64,000 nt of DNA from Chitinophaga sp. CF118 (GTDB lineage: Bacteria; Bacteroidota; Bacteroidia; Chitinophagales; Chitinophagaceae): assembly GCF_900112615.1 (NCBI RefSeq), contig NZ_FOMK01000001.1, positions 1,984,001 to 2,048,000 of the forward strand, given 5' to 3'. A model generated the notes under the pieces. It saw only the letters and a list, made by a program, of their open reading frames with translations, searched no databases and was not told the origin of the DNA. Below are positions 7,283-17,875 of the stretch, piece by piece; the stretch's first letter is position 1; each line of letters starts with the position of its first letter. A program made the position numbers and the translations under genes.

Positions 7283-9307
7283 ATGCTTAAATCTATATTG
7301 TTAACATCACTATTTATAACAACTATGGCTACGGCTCAGCAGAAAATGACGCCTGAGCAACTCTGGCAACTAGGCAGGGTAAGCGGGGAAACAATTACAA
7401 CAGATGGGAAAACAGTCGTGTATGGCGTTTCGCAATACAACATTGCTGAAAACAAAAGTGAAAAGAACCTTTATGCCATTCCGTTAACCGGCGGTACTGC
7501 GCAGCAGATCACAAAAGAACCTGGCGGCGAAGGCGATGTGGCCGCACTTCCCGGTCAGAAGATCGGCTACTCCTTAAAAGGACAATGGTGGGAAATGAAT
7601 GCAGATGGTACCGGCGCTGTACAATTGACAAATGTAGAAGGAGGATTACAAAATATCCGCCTGTCGCCGGATAGTAAATATATTCTCTTCTCAAAAGACG
7701 TGAAGATCAAAAAGGTGAGTGGTGCCGACCATTATCCGGATCTTCCAAAATCAAATGTACAGATCTACGATAACCTCAACTACCGCCACTGGGATGCCTG
7801 GGAAGATGGTAATTTCCAGCACGTGTTTTATGCAACCTACAACAACGGACAAGTTGGCACTCCTGTAGATATCATGGAAGGGGAAGCTTTTGATGCCCCT
7901 CAAATGCCTTTTGGCGGCACAGAAGATATGATCTGGAGCCCTGACAGTAAAAGCATTATCTACGTTTCTAAAAAGAAATTCGGTAAGGAATATGCTATAA
8001 GCACCAACACCGACATTTACGAATACAATCTCGACACACACACTACCAATAAACTTTCTGAAGGGGCAGGTTATGATCTGGGTCCGGCTTTTAGTCCAGA
8101 TGGTAAGTACCTGGCATGGCAAAGCATGGCAAGAGATGGTTTTGAGGCAGATAAAAACGATATCATTATCCTGAACCGTGCTACCGGCACACGTACCAAT
8201 CTTACGAAAGACTGGGATGGTACTGTTTCTTCTCTCAATTGGAGCAAAGATGGGAAATCTATTTTCTTCCTGGCAGTTGTAAAAGGAACGGAACAAATCC
8301 TTGAAATAACATTGCAGAAAGATATAGCTGCTACAACAGCGAAGCACATACGCCAGGTGACAGAAGGCGATTTTGATATCAGTGCTATCCTTGGACAAAC
8401 AGGAAATACACTGGTTGTATCCCGTATGGATATCAATCATGCATCAGAACTATATACCGTTACATTGCCTAAAGGTACCATGCAGCCGCTGACGACTGTC
8501 AACAAAGCGACCTATGATAAAACAGGCATGTGTAAAGTGGAAAAACGCTGGATCAAAACTACCGACGGTAAAGACATGCTTAGCTGGGTGATCTTTCCGC
8601 CAGACTTCGATCCTGCTAAAAAATATCCTACACTGCTGTATTGCCAGGGAGGCCCTCAGGCAGCACTATCACAATTTTATTCCTATCGCTGGAACTTCCA
8701 GTTGATAGCTTCCCAGGGATATATCGTGGTAGCTCCAAACCGTCGCGGTATGCCCGGACATGGTGTGGAATGGAATGCTTCCATCAGTAAGGATTGGGGA
8801 GGACAACCTATCCGTGATTACCTGAGTGCGATTGATGCTGTTAGCCAGGAACCTTATGTTGATAAAAGCCGGCTGGGTGCTGTAGGTGCCAGCTATGGCG
8901 GGTATTCCGTATATATGCTGGCTGGTGTGCATAACAACCGCTTCAAAACCTTTATCGCACATGATGGTCTTTTCGACTTGAAAAGTTGGTATGGCACAAC
9001 TGAAGAACTATGGTTTGCCAACTGGGATATAGGCGCTTACTGGGATCCAGCTAACGCGAAGATGTACAAAGAATTTAACCCCAGCGAATATGCCAGCAAA
9101 TGGAATACTCCTATTATGGTTATCCAGGGCGGGATCGATTTCCGGGTGGGTATAGAACAAGGATTACAAGCCTTTCAACTGGCACAGTTAAAGGGCCTCA
9201 AAAGTAAACTGCTCTATTTCCCCGAAGAAAACCATTGGGTTCTTAAGGCGCAGAATGCGCTGGTATGGCAACGCGAGTTCTTTAAATGGCTAAATGAAAC
9301 ATTATAA
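7283..9307 (+). CDS. Secreted S9-family (prolyl oligopeptidase/DPP-type) serine peptidase
   Basis: This 674-residue protein starts with a signal peptide (MLKSILLTSLFITTMATAQQ). A longer in-frame ATG at 7235 would place extra residues before it, so 7283 is chosen. The first 400 residues form a WD/PD40-type beta-propeller with repeated SPDSKYI-like blades. The C-terminal alpha/beta hydrolase has the Ser in GASYGGY (about residue 536), the Asp in GGIDFRV (about 616) and the His in ENHWV (about 649). It probably trims peptides in the periplasm. It is divergent from hflX and a hairpin follows the stop. Confidence 0.92.
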   Translation: MLKSILLTSLFITTMATAQQKMTPEQLWQLGRVSGETITTDGKTVVYGVSQYNIAENKSEKNLYAIPLTGGTAQQITKEPGGEGDVAALPGQKIGYSLKGQWWEMNADGTGAVQLTNVEGGLQNIRLSPDSKYILFSKDVKIKKVSGADHYPDLPKSNVQIYDNLNYRHWDAWEDGNFQHVFYATYNNGQVGTPVDIMEGEAFDAPQMPFGGTEDMIWSPDSKSIIYVSKKKFGKEYAISTNTDIYEYNLDTHTTNKLSEGAGYDLGPAFSPDGKYLAWQSMARDGFEADKNDIIILNRATGTRTNLTKDWDGTVSSLNWSKDGKSIFFLAVVKGTEQILEITLQKDIAATTAKHIRQVTEGDFDISAILGQTGNTLVVSRMDINHASELYTVTLPKGTMQPLTTVNKATYDKTGMCKVEKRWIKTTDGKDMLSWVIFPPDFDPAKKYPTLLYCQGGPQAALSQFYSYRWNFQLIASQGYIVVAPNRRGMPGHGVEWNASISKDWGGQPIRDYLSAIDAVSQEPYVDKSRLGAVGASYGGYSVYMLAGVHNNRFKTFIAHDGLFDLKSWYGTTEELWFANWDIGAYWDPANAKMYKEFNPSEYASKWNTPIMVIQGGIDFRVGIEQGLQAFQLAQLKGLKSKLLYFPEENHWVLKAQNALVWQREFFKWLNETL

Positions 9308-9318
9308 ATAATTCACCA

Positions 9319-9357
9319 GTCAGACTAAGCATATTTCAGAAACATGCTTAGTCTGAC
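9319..9357 (+). terminator. Hairpin between the S9 peptidase and the enoyl-CoA hydratase
   Basis: A perfect 14-bp stem (9319-9332 with 9344-9357) with an 11-base loop. The following CATTTACC is a poor T tract, so termination may be partial. It ends 21 bases before the next start codon. Confidence 0.5.
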
Positions 9358-9378
9358 CATTTACCCCCAATCAATTCC

Positions 9379-10158
9379 ATGTATTCCACCATCTTACACC
9401 AGATCAACAACGGCGTCGCCACTATTACGCTCAATCGCCCCGATGTCTACAACGCATTTAATGATCCGCAAAGTTATGAGCTCCAGGATGCCCTGAAACA
9501 GGCAGAAAAAGATCCTGCTGTGAGAGTCGTAGTACTCACCGGTGCAGGAAAAGCATTCTGCAGCGGGCAAGATCTTAAAGCCTCTATGGATGCTGGTCAG
9601 CGAAATCTGAGCGAATCGCTGCACAAAAGATATAATCCTATTATCAGGGCTATCCGCAATATGCCCAAACCGGTTATCTGTAAACTCAATGGGGTAGCAG
9701 CCGGCGCCGGCTGTTCATTGGCACTGGCCTGCGATATCATCATTGCAAGCGAAACAGCATCTATGATTGAGATCTTCATCAATATAGCTCTCGTGCTAGA
9801 TTCAGGATCTTCTTATTTCCTGCCGCGTACCGTTGGCTACCACAGGGCATTTGAACTGGCCACCAAAGCCACAAAATTATCTGCAACAGAGGCACAACAA
9901 CTTGGACTGATAAACAAAGTAGTAAAGCCTGAAGAACTTGACAGTACTGTACAGGCAGAAGCTACATTTTATGCAAATGCCCCTACTAAAGCGATTGCGC
10001 TGCTCAAAAAAATGCTGACCAAAGGCATGACAGAGAACCTGGATACGGTATTGGATTATGAGGCCTATTGCCAGGAAATAGCAGGGAAAACAGCAGATAA
10101 TGTTGAAGGAATAAATGCATTCATTGAGAAACGAACACCTGTTTTTAAAGGACAATAA
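9379..10158 (+). CDS. paaG: Enoyl-CoA hydratase/isomerase family, PaaG-like
   Basis: This 259-residue crotonase-fold protein has the oxyanion-hole segments AFCSGQDLK and NGVAAGAGCSLALACD. Instead of the two-Glu hydratase pattern it has ALVLDSGSSYFLPRTVG, whose Asp matches the catalytic Asp of PaaG (ring-epoxyphenylacetyl-CoA isomerase). The length is that of PaaG. The other phenylacetate genes are not in this window, so it may be a stand-alone member acting on another enoyl-CoA. The family is certain; the exact substrate and the symbol are probable. Confidence 0.75.
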   Translation: MYSTILHQINNGVATITLNRPDVYNAFNDPQSYELQDALKQAEKDPAVRVVVLTGAGKAFCSGQDLKASMDAGQRNLSESLHKRYNPIIRAIRNMPKPVICKLNGVAAGAGCSLALACDIIIASETASMIEIFINIALVLDSGSSYFLPRTVGYHRAFELATKATKLSATEAQQLGLINKVVKPEELDSTVQAEATFYANAPTKAIALLKKMLTKGMTENLDTVLDYEAYCQEIAGKTADNVEGINAFIEKRTPVFKGQ

Positions 10159-10246
10159 TTTTCAGAGCAGCCTTTTAGAAGTTGGTCTTAAAGCTTTTAG
10201 TAGGTTCCAATATAAAACGGCCCAATGCCTTTAAATTTTTCAATGG

Positions 10247-10308
10247 CTTACTTATATAAAAAGAGCGGCCCGGGAAATATCCTGGGCCGCTCTTTTTATA
10301 TAAGTAAG
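10247..10308. terminator. Very long bidirectional terminator between convergent genes
   Basis: Two 28-base arms (10247-10274 and 10281-10308) pair completely with one G-T pair and a 6-base loop. The GC-rich centre is flanked by A/T runs that give a T tract in both directions. It separates the convergent paaG-like gene and outer-membrane barrel gene. Confidence 0.9.
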
Positions 10309-10313
10309 TTATA

Positions 10314-11012
10314 TTACAGACCACTGAAAGAAATACCAATAGTATATGGCTTGATATCGTAAGTACCACTCTCTTTAAACATGGTGGTAAGTGCATATGT
10401 ACCATAAAGGGAAAAATTACCATAACCTACCCTTGCTGTACCAGCAAAACGCCAGGTATTAAACAGGCTTTTGTTAGCTTCCTTCTCAATATGTTTGGAA
10501 CCATTAACCGTAGCAACTGAACGTGTATGTACATTCACCAGGTTACCTATCTTAATACCCAATCCTACTTTAAAACCCTTATTTGCATTTTCCGGTACCT
10601 GGCGGTAACGAATTTCCAAAGGGATTTCAAGGTAGTTCATCGCTAATTTGAATTTCTTGTAAGAAGTAGTTGACTCAAAATCCGGCGATGATGAAACCTT
10701 TGTCAGATCAATCATCTGATCCTTCAGATAGATATTACTTGAACTTACACCTAATCCTGCCGCAAGACTGAAATTAGTGTTCTTCAATGGTATATCGTAC
10801 ATAAACGCGAGGTTAAATTCGCGGTTAAAACCAGAGTTGATATCACTGGCTCCTGTACCGTTCAAACCAACATAACCCAGCTGAATCACCAAAAAGTCCT
10901 TGGAATGTTGAGTAGCTCCCATAGCTTTGTTTGCAACCACATTTTTTGCGTCCTGTGCAAAAATACTATAAGAAGCAAGCAGCATTCCCAGCGTAAAGAA
11001 TATTTTCTTCAT
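10314..11012 (-). CDS. Outer-membrane beta-barrel protein (porin-like)
   Basis: This 232-residue protein has a signal peptide (MKKIFFTLGMLLASYSIFAQ) and alternating polar/hydrophobic strands ending in a hydrophobic aromatic-type C-terminus (YTIGISFSGL). This pattern is typical of the Bacteroidota outer-membrane-protein beta-barrel domain (PF13568-like). It probably sits in the outer membrane with 8-10 strands. A -7 box TAAATTTG (minus, 11054-11047) lies 35 bases upstream. No transport or adhesion role can be assigned. Confidence 0.85.
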   Translation of the reverse strand: MKKIFFTLGMLLASYSIFAQDAKNVVANKAMGATQHSKDFLVIQLGYVGLNGTGASDINSGFNREFNLAFMYDIPLKNTNFSLAAGLGVSSSNIYLKDQMIDLTKVSSSPDFESTTSYKKFKLAMNYLEIPLEIRYRQVPENANKGFKVGLGIKIGNLVNVHTRSVATVNGSKHIEKEANKSLFNTWRFAGTARVGYGNFSLYGTYALTTMFKESGTYDIKPYTIGISFSGL

Positions 11013-11249
11013 GTTTAAGTATAAAGTCTTGAAAAAGAATATTAGGCAAATTTAATGGAATAGGAATAAAATAAAGGGTTAAAATATTGCAAAAATCTTA
11101 TTTCCCCCTCCATCTATCTGTAGATACTAGTTTATTATCTCCGTTTAACCATATTAATACAATTAAAGAACGATTTTGCTATAAGCCATAGATAGCACTT
11201 TAACGGCACAGGTATTTTACCAGAAAGCTGTCAGAATCCAACCCTGATC

Positions 11250-14200
11250 CTAACTAAACAGGTATAATACATCTTCCTTGGTCAGCTTCTTCACAAAACC
11301 ACTGTCATCAGCAATAATTTCCTTTACAAGTGATTTCTTCCGTTCCTGCAGTTCCAGGATCTTTTCTTCCACCGTGTCTTTACAAATCATGCGGTAAGCG
11401 AAGATGTTCTTCGTTTGCCCAATACGGTGTGTACGGTCAATGGCCTGTTGTTCTACGGCAGGATTCCACCACGGATCTACGATATATACATAATCTGCAG
11501 CTGTAAGGTTCAAGCCCACACCACCGGCTTTCAGAGAAATCAGGAATACCCTGCACTCATCATTATTCTGGAAGTTCTGAATAGCTTTTTCCCTATCAGT
11601 AGCAGAAGTACTACCATCAAAATATTCAAATTCTATCTTCAGATGCTGCAGTTTCTCACGGATAAGCCCCAGCATACCCAGGAACTGCGAAAAGACCAGC
11701 ACTTTATGATTGCTGATATTTTCAGACATTTCACGGGTAAGCTCATGCAGCTTCACAGAATGGTTCGGATACTTCTCTGTATCATTCAGGATAGCCGGTG
11801 AATCACAGATCTGCCGCAACTTCATCAACCCTTGCAGGATTGTTAACTGAGAACGTTCCATTCCCTGATCCTCAATTACACCCAGGATCTTGGAGCGGTA
11901 CGAATTACGGTAAGCATCATAAATATGGCGCTGTTCAGCGTCCATTTCACAGAAAATAACCGTTTCTATCTTCTCTGGCAGATCTTTCGCTACCTGCTCT
12001 TTGGTACGCCTTAGTATAAAAGGATAGATCAGTTTACGCAGATGATCCTTACGTTCTTCATCCTGGAACTTGTCGATAGGAGTGGCAAACTCATTTCGGA
12101 AGAAGTCTACACTGCCCAGCATTCCGGGATTCAGGAAGTTCATCTGTGCATATATATCAAATGTATTATTCTGCATGGGGGTACCACTCAACGCCAGCTT
12201 ATTGCGGGTGTTCAGTAGTTGCGCTGCTTTTGTCACCTTGCTCTGCGGATTCTTGATAGCCTGCGATTCATCAAGCACTACATAATCCAGCGGCATCTTC
12301 ATCAAAGTGGTGATATCACTCCGCAAAGTACCATAGGTGGTGATCAGGATATCAAATTGCTGCAGGTCTTCTGCGGTTTTCATTCGCGCAGGACCATGAT
12401 GAATATGATACCTCATTGATGGAGTGAACTTCTTGATTTCATTCTCCCAGTTATAGATCAGTGTAGTAGGGCAAACAACCAGCGCAAGACATTTATCGTC
12501 ATGCTTGTTCTTATAATGCTGGATAAATGTAAGTGCCTGGATCGTTTTACCCAAACCCATATCATCTGCCAGGATTCCACCCCATTTCACCTCATCCAGG
12601 TAGTTGAGCCACTGGAAACCACTTTCCTGGTATGGACGCAGGGTGGCATGCATATTATGCGGCAGGTCAATATTGCGGATTTCATCAAACTGCAATAGTT
12701 TCCGGCGCTTTTGCTCCAGTTCCATCAGGATAGTTTCATCATCAATGAACTCGAACAATTCATCGATCACGCTGAAATTATACTTACTCAGTTTCAGCGC
12801 ACCTTTCTCCTTTTCATCTCCGATCTTAAATAAGAGAGAGTATTTTTTCAGCCATTCTTCGGGCAGTAAACCCAATGAACCATCTGCCAGCTGTACATAA
12901 TTCTGTTTGCTGGCCAGGGCGGCTTTGATATCCCGGATGCTTACCTTCTGATCCCCGTACACGACTTCTATCTTCGCATCAAACCAGTCAATTCCTGAAC
13001 TGATCTGCAGATTGGTAACCGGCTTATGTCCACTGAATTTGAAATTCTTCAACTGATCAAACCCGAATACGCGCACATCCATTTCCTTCAATGCATCAAA
13101 GAACAGGAAGAACCAGTTATTCTTCAGTGCTTCTTTTGCCCGCAGGAAAAAGTAATTATGCGTATTGGGCTGTGAAAAATTAGTATGTAAGGTGCTGAGT
13201 TTCTCTACAAATTCCCGCTCCGCAGATTTATTCCGGTGGATGATCAGCACTTTATTACCTTCCTGCACAGTTATCCGGGCATCACTGTTCCAGTCTACTT
13301 CCTGTCCGTGATAAGCAAAGCCAGGTTGGATAATAAATGTTTCTCCTACTTCGCGCAGGAAAACCCTGTACTCAGGTATCACATCATCCACTTCTGCCAA
13401 CAGCGAATTATCAAACTGGATATTATATTGTTTACTTAATGGTAACAGGTAATCCTGCAGATAAGTGCCCCATTCGCCGGCCGGAATACGGACACGTCCG
13501 TTTTCACGGAACAGTTCCACATGCAGGGCATCCTGTGGATTTTCGAACAGGTATAATACTTGTCCTTTCAGGAACAGCAGAGGACTTTCCCACTCATTAT
13601 CAGCCACATTCACCATTTCACCTTCGATGGAAACATGGCAGGTGATCTCTACAAAATCCGGAGAGGAATGTGTTTTAAAGATGGGCTGCAACCTTTCTCC
13701 GGCTAACTGAACAGGCAGCAGACTCTTTGTTTTAAAGGGCTGCCGGTTAGGCAGGAAAAACAACAACCCATGTGCAGCAATCTGCGGAAACAGTTTTGCC
13801 AGCTTGGGATGCAGGTATTCCAGCATCAGTTCCTTTGTCTCAGTAGGGAGTGTTGATTCATGCTCATCATGTGTAATATTCTCCCATATGCCCGCAAAAG
13901 GAGAATTTTTACTGAGGAATTTGCTCACTTCCATTCCCTGCACCTTACGAATAGGGGTAATCAGGTCACGGTCTATTTCTTTATACTGATAAAAATCTAC
14001 GTACTTGGTAAGATCCAGTTTGTTTACAAGAGATACAAACCCTGTTTGATCATCATTCACCTCCCCGCTCACCAGGTCTATTCTGAAAAATGGATATAAA
14101 GATTCATTACCATTAAACACAATGCCCACCCGCTGTGTGATCACTACGGCCACATCAGGCGGGGGAGGTGCTACCGGCGGCCGGTTACCCGCACCCAAAC

Positions 14201-14996
14201 CATCCACTCTTTTTATACTTGAATCCAGTACCCGCAGGAAAGGCTTCCCTTCCAGGTAGGAAAATGTGAATTTCCCTTCCAGATTATCTTCCAGGGAGTA
14301 TCCATATAATGCCAGTAACTTATTCTTTTCCTTATCCCAGTTCCGTAGAGTATCAAAATAATACGGGCCTTGCTTATTCAGCAGGTGCAGGAACAGGGCT
14401 GTTTTATGTTTGCAGAGCGCATGCTCTGTTTCATCACAGGTACAGTGGGTATCAAAATGACGTTCCTCATTCCGTTGCAGGATAATAGGGAACTCTGCAC
14501 CATCCAGTTTTAATAAAGCCTCTACCTTCTCATCTTTGGCAGAAGTAATTTTGAATGCCCTGGCTGGTTTTGCAATCTTTTCGGCCTCTTCAAAGATCTC
14601 GTTGTTGGTGAGCAGTTTCAGCGCCTTAATATCTATGAACTTCATTTTTACCAGCGTATGCTGCTGGTTATATTTGGTTTCATAACTATCAAAATGATTT
14701 TTATCCAGCATCTCCTGCAACTGAAACATGGCAGCGGCCTCATGCCTGCAGATATCTCCCAGGTTATAAGGACACTGGCATCGCACATTCATCGAGCCTG
14801 TATCATGATATTTATGGATGGAAACACGATAGTAATTGGCATGTGTATCGCTCTTAACGCGGAATGTAGCTGATTTCAAAACAGGGTCCGCTTCTATCAG
14901 TTCTACACCGCCAGCTGCATATATACGCTTCCCCCTCCGGATCACCTCATCGGTTCCGTTATTATAAACATATTTGAGCAACTGGGGCAGCGACAT
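11250..14996 (-). CDS. SWIM-domain SNF2-family DEAD-box-like ATPase
   Basis: This 1248-residue protein has an N-terminal SWIM zinc finger around residue 74 (CQCPYNLGDICRHEA), with a second Cys/His cluster (CTCDETEHALCKHK) near 190. A long central region follows, then a C-terminal Snf2 motor: Walker A DDMGLGKT (about residue 810), Walker B LDESQ (about 907, the DEAQ-like variant), LSGTPMQN and HRIGQ (about 1190). Bacterial SNF2 proteins of this layout translocate on duplex DNA and are linked to transcription recycling or repair. It stands alone; comB lies upstream on the same strand. Confidence 0.93.
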   Translation of the reverse strand: MSLPQLLKYVYNNGTDEVIRRGKRIYAAGGVELIEADPVLKSATFRVKSDTHANYYRVSIHKYHDTGSMNVRCQCPYNLGDICRHEAAAMFQLQEMLDKNHFDSYETKYNQQHTLVKMKFIDIKALKLLTNNEIFEEAEKIAKPARAFKITSAKDEKVEALLKLDGAEFPIILQRNEERHFDTHCTCDETEHALCKHKTALFLHLLNKQGPYYFDTLRNWDKEKNKLLALYGYSLEDNLEGKFTFSYLEGKPFLRVLDSSIKRVDGLGAGNRPPVAPPPPDVAVVITQRVGIVFNGNESLYPFFRIDLVSGEVNDDQTGFVSLVNKLDLTKYVDFYQYKEIDRDLITPIRKVQGMEVSKFLSKNSPFAGIWENITHDEHESTLPTETKELMLEYLHPKLAKLFPQIAAHGLLFFLPNRQPFKTKSLLPVQLAGERLQPIFKTHSSPDFVEITCHVSIEGEMVNVADNEWESPLLFLKGQVLYLFENPQDALHVELFRENGRVRIPAGEWGTYLQDYLLPLSKQYNIQFDNSLLAEVDDVIPEYRVFLREVGETFIIQPGFAYHGQEVDWNSDARITVQEGNKVLIIHRNKSAEREFVEKLSTLHTNFSQPNTHNYFFLRAKEALKNNWFFLFFDALKEMDVRVFGFDQLKNFKFSGHKPVTNLQISSGIDWFDAKIEVVYGDQKVSIRDIKAALASKQNYVQLADGSLGLLPEEWLKKYSLLFKIGDEKEKGALKLSKYNFSVIDELFEFIDDETILMELEQKRRKLLQFDEIRNIDLPHNMHATLRPYQESGFQWLNYLDEVKWGGILADDMGLGKTIQALTFIQHYKNKHDDKCLALVVCPTTLIYNWENEIKKFTPSMRYHIHHGPARMKTAEDLQQFDILITTYGTLRSDITTLMKMPLDYVVLDESQAIKNPQSKVTKAAQLLNTRNKLALSGTPMQNNTFDIYAQMNFLNPGMLGSVDFFRNEFATPIDKFQDEERKDHLRKLIYPFILRRTKEQVAKDLPEKIETVIFCEMDAEQRHIYDAYRNSYRSKILGVIEDQGMERSQLTILQGLMKLRQICDSPAILNDTEKYPNHSVKLHELTREMSENISNHKVLVFSQFLGMLGLIREKLQHLKIEFEYFDGSTSATDREKAIQNFQNNDECRVFLISLKAGGVGLNLTAADYVYIVDPWWNPAVEQQAIDRTHRIGQTKNIFAYRMICKDTVEEKILELQERKKSLVKEIIADDSGFVKKLTKEDVLYLFS

Positions 14997-15210
14997 AGTT
15001 TAAAATCTGCCTACTTTTTTGCCAGCAGGGTTAAAAAACTAAAATATTTAGCAGCTGGTGAAAAGGCAATTCACAAAAGTAAGCAGAAAAATCCTAAAAA
15101 GCTAAAGCCAGAGGTATCGCGAAGAACGTTATCTTTAAGGGTTTATCTGTACACTATCCTAATAGTGTTCCCTTATGCTGTTAGCGTGCAGCCATTACCT
15201 GTGGAGCGAT
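14997..15210. other. Intergenic region between comB and the SNF2 gene
   Basis: It holds a small 7-bp hairpin ACACTAT/ATAGTGT (15151-15168) with loop CCTA and no usable T tract. No promoter of the Bacteroidota type or open frame could be supported. Confidence 0.3.
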
Positions 15211-15933
15211 TTAGCCTATTACCAGCTCTCCGTTATTAAAGATTGGTAATACATTAGCGCCATCAGGTGTGAGGCAGTAACGGATGTCATTTTCCAGTCC
15301 GTAGTTGGCCAGGCGTTTAAAGTGAGAAGCCTGTGTCATCACACCATAAAGATCTCCTTTGGCCGCATTATAAGCAGACTCCGCCATAATAGCTGAATCG
15401 CAGTTTACCGAAAAATGTTCCCGGATCCGGCTAACTACAGCACCGGCAAAGAGGGTATCCTCCATATTTACGCGATCCTTCCATGCAGCGCAGCCAAGGA
15501 TCACCGGTTGCTTTTGAGCTACCAGGTAGTCGCATACAGCTGAAATATTAGGAAAGGAACCTGTAACAATCTGGATGGCATCTTTGGCCATATGCAGCAG
15601 TTTGGTGCCGTTTGTAGTGGTTAGCACCAGCGTCTGGTCCTGGATAAACTCCCGCGGATATTCAAAAGGGGAGTTGCCATGTAATAATCCTTCAGCAATT
15701 CTGCCATCACGCTCACCGGCTGTAATGGCTCCCAGTTGCTTCCCGATATTCACACACTCGGCTACCGACGATACCGGTATTACCTTAGTTGCCCCATTGT
15801 ACAAAACTGTACAGATTGTAGAAGTGGCCCGCAACACATCAATGATTACCACAATACAATTCTTCACATCATACAAATGCAATAAAGCCGGCGATAAGCA
15901 CACCTCCAATGAGGGTTTCTGTTGTTCTGTCAT
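15211..15933 (-). CDS. comB: 2-phosphosulfolactate phosphatase family protein (ComB-like)
   Basis: About 240 residues from the ATG at 15933; an in-frame TTG at 15948 would add five. ComB features are IIDVLRATSTICTVL (Asp and Arg of the active site), AGERDGRIAEGLLHGNSPFE and LTTTNGTKLL. ComB removes phosphate from 2-phosphosulfolactate, with Mg2+, in coenzyme M synthesis. In Bacteroidota without that pathway the family's role is unclear, perhaps sulfolactate or sulfonate metabolism. Divergent or operon partners are not obvious; the SRPBCC gene lies 70 bases upstream on the same strand. Confidence 0.85.
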   Translation of the reverse strand: MTEQQKPSLEVCLSPALLHLYDVKNCIVVIIDVLRATSTICTVLYNGATKVIPVSSVAECVNIGKQLGAITAGERDGRIAEGLLHGNSPFEYPREFIQDQTLVLTTTNGTKLLHMAKDAIQIVTGSFPNISAVCDYLVAQKQPVILGCAAWKDRVNMEDTLFAGAVVSRIREHFSVNCDSAIMAESAYNAAKGDLYGVMTQASHFKRLANYGLENDIRYCLTPDGANVLPIFNNGELVIG

Positions 15934-16002
15934 TCTCTGAATTTGCAATTACAGCAAATCAATCACAAATTAGTAATATCTGTAATTGATCTGCTGTAGC
16001 TG

Positions 16003-16476
16003 TTAATCTAATATCACTCTCCACTTTTCACTCTCCGCATATTCCTTAATCACATTATTTCGCATCTGCAACAGGCGGGTCATATACCGTTGAAGGTAAA
16101 ACCGTTCAATCAGTTTGCCCAGCCGGCCGTATGGAGTACCAAACTCCATGATATCAATCGCTACTGTGCCGTTCCCAATCTCCTTAAAATGGTGCTCATG
16201 TTTCATATAGGTAAAGTCTCCTTCCACCATTTCATCGCAGAAATACTCTTTATGACGCATTTCCGTGATACGGGTAGTCAGTTGCCTTACCTTTCCCAGG
16301 TGTTTGGCACGCCAGGTAACCGTTTCATCCAACTCTATCAGTCCATTTGTTCGGCCCTTTATAGCTTCCTCCTGCAAATGCAGCATACTGCGCTTATGCA
16401 GGGTAATACTCCGGCTCAGGTCAAAAACCCTGTCCATCGGAGCATGAATTAAAGTAGTTACATGAATTGTAGGCAT
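16003..16476 (-). CDS. SRPBCC (START-like) ligand-binding protein
   Basis: This 157-residue protein starts MPTIHVTTLIHAPMDRVFDL, the beta strand and helix that open the polyketide-cyclase/SRPBCC fold. The hydrophobic cavity and a C-terminal long helix (IERFYLQRYMTRLLQMRNNV) fit the fold. No catalytic residue can be named. The protein lies between gcvT and comB on one strand, with short gaps, and may be in the same transcript. The ligand is unknown. Confidence 0.75.
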   Translation of the reverse strand: MPTIHVTTLIHAPMDRVFDLSRSITLHKRSMLHLQEEAIKGRTNGLIELDETVTWRAKHLGKVRQLTTRITEMRHKEYFCDEMVEGDFTYMKHEHHFKEIGNGTVAIDIMEFGTPYGRLGKLIERFYLQRYMTRLLQMRNNVIKEYAESEKWRVILD

Positions 16477-16539
16477 AGCGGATATGGTTTTTCAGCAAAT
16501 AAAGCTAACGATTATCCCTCCTTTTTTAGTATGTTCTTA

Positions 16540-17628
16540 TTAACTTAGAAAAGGAACTTTTACTACTTTGGCTTTCAACAACTTATCTCTCACAGCAATA
16601 AATATTTCACTGTCCTGTGCAGAAAAGGCTGTATTCACATAACCCAAACCTACCGCTTTTTGAAGAGATGGCGACTGTGTTCCTGATGTTACACGGCCAA
16701 TTACCTGCCCTGCAGCATCCTTGATTTCATAATCATGACGGGGAATCCCCTTGTCTACCATTTCAAAACCTACCAGCTTCTGTTTAAGGCCCGCAGCCTT
16801 CTGTTGTTCAAAAATACTACGGGAAGTAAAGTCCTTAGTAAATTTGGTGATCCATCCCAGTCCAGCTTCCAGCGGGGAAGTATTATCGTCAATATCATTA
16901 CCGTACAAACAGAAACCCATTTCCAGCCGCAAAGTATCACGGGCACCCAGACCGATAGCCTTCAGTCCTTTAGGTCCGCCTGTTTCAAAAATAGCATCCC
17001 AGATCTTATCTGCAGCACCATCCTTATCTTCAAAATAAATCTCAATACCTCCGGCACCTGTATAACCAGTTGCGCTGATCAGTACATTGTGTACTCCTGC
17101 AAAAATACCTTTTGCAAAAGTATAATACTTCAGGTTTACCAGTTCTATATCTGTTAACGGCTGCAGAATACTGGAAGCATTAGGGCCCTGTATAGCCAGC
17201 AGACATGTTTTCTCAGAAATGTTGTGCATTTCCACCCCTTTGGTATTAAATTGGCTGATCCAGTTCCAGTCCTTCTCAATATTACTGGCATTTACTACCA
17301 GCATATATACCTTGTTCTCCTCTATACAATACACCAGCAGATCATCTACAATACCGCCCTTTTCATTAGGCAAACAGCTGTACTGTGCTTTACCGGCCGT
17401 CAGTTTGGAAGCATCATTGCTGGTAACGCGCTGGATCAGGTCCAGTGCATTTTCCCCTTTTAGTATAAACTCACCCATGTGGCTTACATCAAAAACTCCA
17501 GCATTATTACGTACTGCCTGGTGTTCGTCATTAATGCCGGTATAGGAAATTGGCATATTGTAGCCCGCAAAAGCAGCCATTTTAGCGCCCAGCGCTATGT
17601 GTTTGTTTGTAAAAGGTGTGTTCTTCAT
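16540..17628 (-). CDS. gcvT: Aminomethyltransferase (glycine cleavage T protein)
   Basis: This 362-residue protein has the folate-binding GcvT fold throughout. Visible elements are FDVSHMGEF, a conserved N-terminal segment; [20 protein letters not shown]; and [17 protein letters not shown]. The length matches the family. GcvT transfers the one-carbon unit from the aminomethyl-lipoyl H protein to tetrahydrofolate. The gcvH and gcvP genes are elsewhere. No glycine riboswitch could be seen upstream. Confidence 0.97.
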   Translation of the reverse strand: MKNTPFTNKHIALGAKMAAFAGYNMPISYTGINDEHQAVRNNAGVFDVSHMGEFILKGENALDLIQRVTSNDASKLTAGKAQYSCLPNEKGGIVDDLLVYCIEENKVYMLVVNASNIEKDWNWISQFNTKGVEMHNISEKTCLLAIQGPNASSILQPLTDIELVNLKYYTFAKGIFAGVHNVLISATGYTGAGGIEIYFEDKDGAADKIWDAIFETGGPKGLKAIGLGARDTLRLEMGFCLYGNDIDDNTSPLEAGLGWITKFTKDFTSRSIFEQQKAAGLKQKLVGFEMVDKGIPRHDYEIKDAAGQVIGRVTSGTQSPSLQKAVGLGYVNTAFSAQDSEIFIAVRDKLLKAKVVKVPFLS

Positions 17629-17875
17629 AAATAACTAATGATCGGTTCTTGTTTTGGGTACGTTTAAAGTTTAGGTTTTGATTTTGCCCGGCAAAAATAG
17701 GCTGATTTTCTAAATTCAGCCTTAAATCATGATTTTGGTTCAATAATTGCCTTCGAGTTCATAGTCAATAATCCAGAGTACCTGACAATAAATTACATTT
17801 GCTTTGAACTTCAAGGCTTAACACCTGTTCTTGTTTATTTGACAACCGTCAACAGGCTCCTAAAAAACAACAACT
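17629..17875. promoter_or_regulatory. Divergent promoter region of gcvT and the M28 peptidase
   Basis: On the plus strand a TACATTTG box (17794-17801) fits the -7 consensus for the peptidase gene, but no TTTG is found at the right distance. Nothing else was recognised in this stretch. Confidence 0.35.

Noticed and set aside
7751..8440. 229-codon minus-strand frame within the S9 peptidase gene
   Set aside because: It is a mirror of a real beta-propeller gene with no motif of its own.
17629..17875. Glycine riboswitch upstream of gcvT
   Set aside because: The conserved glycine-riboswitch core was not found on either strand.
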